Source of the DNA: Robertkochia marina
GTDB taxonomy: Bacteria; Bacteroidota; Bacteroidia; Flavobacteriales; Flavobacteriaceae
Direction of reading: 5' to 3'
Assembly (NCBI RefSeq): GCF_004799345.1
Contig: NZ_SSMC01000002.1
Location: 1-64,000 of the forward strand
Length of the DNA: 64,000 nt
A program made the position numbers and the translations under genes. The notes beneath the pieces were generated by a model. The model was given only the letters and a program-made list of their open reading frames with translations. It was not told the origin of the DNA and did not search any database. This document shows positions 61,108-64,000 of the stretch, piece after piece; within the stretch, counting starts at the first letter, position 1, and each line of letters opens with the position of its first letter.

Positions 61108-61713
61108 TTAATATTCCACGACCTTATCGATCACAAGAGCAGGCATAGCCTCGCCGGCTACCATTTTATATTGTATCTGCCTGGTATTGCCGTTTGCAAG
61201 GATGAAACGCTGTACAAGGGTGTTCTCAACCACCGCAAATTCATCACCTCCCACATAACCTTCAGAAGCTTCAGCATTTTCCAGAAGGGGAGGAAAGCTG
61301 ACCATTCCCATAGATTTACCATTAAAAACACTAAAGGCATAAACGTTGGCCTGTTTTGTTTCATCAGGGCTTTGGGTATACACAAAAAGTTCAGGCCATC
61401 CGTCTGCATTGAGATCCTCAACCTCTGCACCTGTTACATTTCCTTCTATAGGCCATTCCATAGGTTCATTGCTTGTTTCAAGGCCCGAAGGAGTTACGGT
61501 AAGTTTTCCGCTGGCCGCGGCAACTGCAAAACTTATTCCCTGCAATTCAAGGGTGTTGCTATATACTGTAGATGCAGATTCGGTAACTTCTTCTGAAGCC
61601 TCGGTACTTATCTCAGGTGCAGGGTTGCTTTCGTTATCCTTATCTTGTTTTGGTTCCGATTTACAGGAGATTATAAGAACAAGAAAGCATAAAATAGAGA
61701 TTTTCCAATTCAT
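61108..61713 (-). CDS. PliI-like lysozyme-inhibitor lipoprotein
   Basis: The 201-residue protein has a lipoprotein signal peptide (LIISC, Cys17) followed by an acidic linker and a domain similar to periplasmic inhibitors of I-type lysozyme. Matching segments: LELQGISFAVAAASGKLTVTPSGLE, GNVTGAEVEDLNADGWPELFVYTQS, and SEGYVGGDEFAVVENTLVQRFILANGNTRQIQYKM. Inhibitors of this kind protect against invertebrate lysozymes, which would suit a marine host-associated or grazed bacterium. The inhibitory role is inferred from sequence recall. Confidence 0.7.
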   Translation of the reverse strand: MNWKISILCFLVLIISCKSEPKQDKDNESNPAPEISTEASEEVTESASTVYSNTLELQGISFAVAAASGKLTVTPSGLETSNEPMEWPIEGNVTGAEVEDLNADGWPELFVYTQSPDETKQANVYAFSVFNGKSMGMVSFPPLLENAEASEGYVGGDEFAVVENTLVQRFILANGNTRQIQYKMVAGEAMPALVIDKVVEY

Positions 61714-61846
61714 AAGAGATGTGTTTTAATTGTACAGCATAAAGATAAGTTATTAAGCTTTGTAAGTCAGCTTTTTAAATGGTTGTTGGTACGGGCGGAA
61801 TTCTTACAGTTTAAAAGAATACTTATATTTAAGAAAAAATATTCCT

Positions 61847-62332
61847 ATGCCTGAAAGATACCGTGCCCGTGTGAACGATAAACACGAATTCAGCCTCTCT
61901 GAAGATGATCTTAAAGGATTAGATATCGTTAAAACTGACGATGATACCTACCACATTATTTATAACAATCAGTCTGTTTTTCTTCGCGTGATAAAGTCTG
62001 ACAGTTCCTCCGGGGTCTATCAAATGGAAATGGATGGAGCCTTGTTCGACATTACGCTTGAAAAACCTTTGGATCTCTTTATCAAGGAGATGGGATTTTC
62101 TGTTGGAAAAGGTGCCCTTGTAGATCGTGTAACAGCACCGATGCCGGGACTGTTGCTGGATGTTTATGTAGAAGAAGGGCAGGAGGTAGAGAAGGATGAG
62201 CCGCTTTTAGTGCTGGAGGCCATGAAGATGGAAAATGTGATCCTTTCTCCCCGTAAAGGCGTTATTAGCGGAATTATGCAGGAGAAGGGGCAGACTGTAG
62301 ATAAAGGAACCGAACTTATTTCATTTGAATAG
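61847..62332 (+). CDS. biotin carboxyl carrier protein of an acyl-CoA carboxylase
   Basis: The 161-residue protein ends in a biotinyl domain with VLEAMKMENVILSP, the Lys of AMKM being the biotin site, and TAPMPGLLLDVYVEEGQEV. The N-terminal 80 residues are a linker/BT-like part. It starts the operon with biotin carboxylase (1-bp gap) and carboxyltransferase. Together these form a multi-subunit acyl-CoA (probably propionyl- or acetyl-CoA) carboxylase distinct from the AccD here. Confidence 0.92.
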   Translation: MPERYRARVNDKHEFSLSEDDLKGLDIVKTDDDTYHIIYNNQSVFLRVIKSDSSSGVYQMEMDGALFDITLEKPLDLFIKEMGFSVGKGALVDRVTAPMPGLLLDVYVEEGQEVEKDEPLLVLEAMKMENVILSPRKGVISGIMQEKGQTVDKGTELISFE

Positions 62333-62333
62333 T

Positions 62334-63776
62334 ATGAAGAAAGTATTAGTGGCAAATCGTGGAGAGATCGCTGTAAGGGTGATGCAGAGTGCTCACAAGT
62401 TAGGTTTGAGCACGGTTGCTGTTTTTTCTGAAGCAGACCGTGATGCACCTCATGTGTTGTTGGCCGATGAGGCCTTTAATATCGGTGGGCCGGAGTCTTC
62501 TTCATCCTACCTCGATATGGATAAGATCATTGGGGTGGCCAAAACTTCGGGAGCAGATGCCATACATCCGGGTTATGGATTTTTAAGTGAGAATGCTGAA
62601 TTCGCAAAAAGAGTTACTGATCAAGGGTTGACCTTTGTGGGGCCTTCTCCTCATGCCATCAGGGTCATGGGAAGTAAACTTGAGGCTAAAGCCACGGTTG
62701 CAGCTTATGATATACCTATGGTGCCCGGCACCGATGAGGCTATCACAGATGTGAACAAGGCTCTTGATATAGCGGCATCTATCGGTTATCCGATCCTGAT
62801 CAAGGCTTCTGCCGGAGGAGGGGGAAAGGGGATGCGCATCGTAGAAGAAGAATCGGCCCTCCAGGCACAAATGGAAAGGGCTATCAGTGAGGCCAAAGCC
62901 GCCTTTGGCGACGGGGCTGTTTTTATAGAAAAATATGTTGCCTCACCCCGGCATATCGAAGTGCAGGTACTGGCCGATACACAGGGCAATGTTGTACATT
63001 TATTCGAACGGGAGTGCAGTATTCAAAGACGTCATCAAAAGGTGGTTGAAGAGGCTCCCTCCAGTGTATTATCTCCCGAATTACGGGAAAAGATGGGGCA
63101 GGCGGCCATTCATGTGGCCAAGTCCTGTAATTACGTCGGGGCCGGAACCGTAGAATTCCTGCTGGATGAAAACCACAACTTTTACTTTTTGGAAATGAAT
63201 ACCAGGCTGCAGGTAGAGCATCCGGTAACCGAATTGGTCACGGGAAAAGACCTGGTACGCCTTCAACTGGAGATCGCCATGGGAAAACCGATTCCCTTCA
63301 CCCAGGAAGATCTGCAACTTAAAGGGCATGCGGTAGAACTCAGAGTATATGCAGAAGACCCATTGAATGATTTTCTGCCCAGCACCGGAACCCTTGAGCG
63401 CTATGAGCTTCCTGAAGGTCCCGGCATACGGATAGATAATGGCTTTACCCAGGGCATGAAGGTGCCCATTTACTACGATCCCATGCTTTCAAAGCTCATT
63501 ACCTACGGGCAGGATCGCAGGGAAGCCATCAGCCTGATGTATGAGGCCATTATGGCCTACAAGATTGAGGGGGTATCTACCACCTTGCCTTTCGGTGCTT
63601 TTGTCATGCAACACGATGCCTTTATCAGTGGTGATTTTGATACTCATTTCGTTAAGAAATATTACCGGCCGGAGAATCTGGAAACTGAAGCCCGTGCCAA
63701 AGCAGAACTCGCTGCCATCATGGCCTTGTATGAATATGTGAATAACCGCAATAAAATACGCTTACCTAATCCGTAA
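62334..63776 (+). CDS. biotin carboxylase subunit of an acyl-CoA carboxylase
   Basis: Biotin carboxylase makes carboxy-biotin from bicarbonate and ATP. The 480-residue protein has LVANRGEIAVRVMQSAHKLG, HPGYGFLSENAEF, the ATP-grasp glycine loop KASAGGGGKGMRIV, ERECSIQRRHQKVVEEAP, GTVEFL and EMNTRLQVEHPVTELVTG. It starts one base after the BCCP stop (62332); the ATG at 62334 is preferred to a TTG three codons earlier. The next gene begins 3 bp after its stop. Confidence 0.94.
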   Translation: MKKVLVANRGEIAVRVMQSAHKLGLSTVAVFSEADRDAPHVLLADEAFNIGGPESSSSYLDMDKIIGVAKTSGADAIHPGYGFLSENAEFAKRVTDQGLTFVGPSPHAIRVMGSKLEAKATVAAYDIPMVPGTDEAITDVNKALDIAASIGYPILIKASAGGGGKGMRIVEEESALQAQMERAISEAKAAFGDGAVFIEKYVASPRHIEVQVLADTQGNVVHLFERECSIQRRHQKVVEEAPSSVLSPELREKMGQAAIHVAKSCNYVGAGTVEFLLDENHNFYFLEMNTRLQVEHPVTELVTGKDLVRLQLEIAMGKPIPFTQEDLQLKGHAVELRVYAEDPLNDFLPSTGTLERYELPEGPGIRIDNGFTQGMKVPIYYDPMLSKLITYGQDRREAISLMYEAIMAYKIEGVSTTLPFGAFVMQHDAFISGDFDTHFVKKYYRPENLETEARAKAELAAIMALYEYVNNRNKIRLPNP

Positions 63777-63779
63777 CCT

Positions 63780-64000
63780 ATGAAGGAAAAAATTGAGGAC
63801 CTGAAACGTAAACTTGAACAGGCAAAACTGGGAGGGGGAGAGAAACGCATCGAACGCCAGCACAGTAAAAAGAAGCTTACCGCCCGGGAGAGGATCTCTT
63901 ATTTATTAGATGAAGGTTCCTTTGAAGAAATGGGCGCTTTGGTAACCCACCGGGCAACTGATTTCGGCATGCAGGACGAGATGTATTATGGCGATGGGGT
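63780..64000 (+). CDS. acyl-CoA carboxylase carboxyltransferase subunit, 5' part
   Basis: The window ends inside this gene. The 73 visible residues start [20 protein letters not shown] and continue through [24 protein letters not shown] to DEMYYGDG, the N-terminus of the propionyl/acetyl-CoA carboxylase beta (carboxyltransferase) family. The ATG follows the biotin carboxylase stop by 3 bp, so it is the third gene of the operon. Confidence 0.93.
   Translation, partial: MKEKIEDLKRKLEQAKLGGGEKRIERQHSKKKLTARERISYLLDEGSFEEMGALVTHRATDFGMQDEMYYGDG

Noticed and set aside
61069-61596. 175-codon frame antisense to the PliI-like gene
   Set aside because: His/Phe/Cys-rich translation typical of an antisense shadow; the minus-strand lipoprotein has a clear signal peptide and family match.

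Overview
The window looks like chromosomal DNA from a marine-type member of the Flavobacteriaceae (phylum Bacteroidota). Evidence: many genes start 10-50 nt downstream of a TAnnTTTG -7 box, the Bacteroidota promoter signature; Shine-Dalgarno sequences are almost absent; and lineage-typical proteins are present, including the TamL lipoprotein, the type IX secretion protein PorT, DUF1684, DUF2141 and DUF4920 proteins, a plugless outer-membrane barrel paired with a large TPR protein, and zinc-poor versions of AccD and DnaJ. The species cannot be named from the sequence alone. No prophage, insertion sequence, CRISPR array or tRNA gene was found.

Layout. 1-125: 3' end of a 5S rRNA and the rrn terminator. 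127-897: gene-free, hairpin-rich DNA ending in 13 perfect GTAACCC heptamers that run into a hemolysin III gene. 1.8-12.5 kb: core genes (pnp, rpsO, accD, fbaA, tamL, a TrmH-type methyltransferase, porT, menG). 12.6-18.6 kb: TrkA/TrkH potassium uptake, an aspartate-type aminotransferase, a fatty acid desaturase, rsmG. 18.9-22.7 kb: a period-8 repeat array, DUF2141, an S41 peptidase, polyphosphate glucokinase, ftsE. 23-30 kb: the TPR/barrel pair and a FUSC-family protein. 30-39 kb: two amidohydrolases, a porin, Usp plus SLC13 permease, and an MFS exporter preceded by a promoter, a 20-codon reading frame and an intrinsic terminator. 39-47.9 kb: DUF1684, glnK-amt, crcB, ilvE, mnmD, a TIGR01777 protein, YceI. 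48-54.4 kb: grpE-dnaJ, a NatA/NatB-type ABC transporter, MscS, an NtrC-like regulator. 54.4-64 kb: a coiled-coil exported protein, PPK2, an M28 peptidase, a second period-8 array, a VWA/AAA+ pair, a PliI-like lysozyme inhibitor, and the start of an acyl-CoA carboxylase operon cut by the window end.

How the genes work together. GlnK and Amt form the ammonium uptake and sensing pair. TrkA and TrkH form a K+ uptake system. PPK2 and PpgK both use polyphosphate, for nucleotide and glucose phosphorylation. GrpE and DnaJ are the DnaK co-chaperones. BCCP, biotin carboxylase and carboxyltransferase form one carboxylase. The VWA and AAA+ proteins form a MoxR/chelatase-like remodelling pair.

Most interesting leads: (1) a likely leader-peptide attenuator for the MFS exporter; (2) a self-contained short promoter/ORF/terminator unit between dnaJ and the ABC transporter; (3) a heptamer array that begins inside a -7 box and makes up almost the whole 5' leader of the hemolysin III gene; (4) two far-apart, opposite-orientation arrays of a shared degenerate octamer held in strict 8-bp phase; (5) loss of zinc ligands in both AccD and DnaJ. 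All functional readings of these are inferences from sequence.
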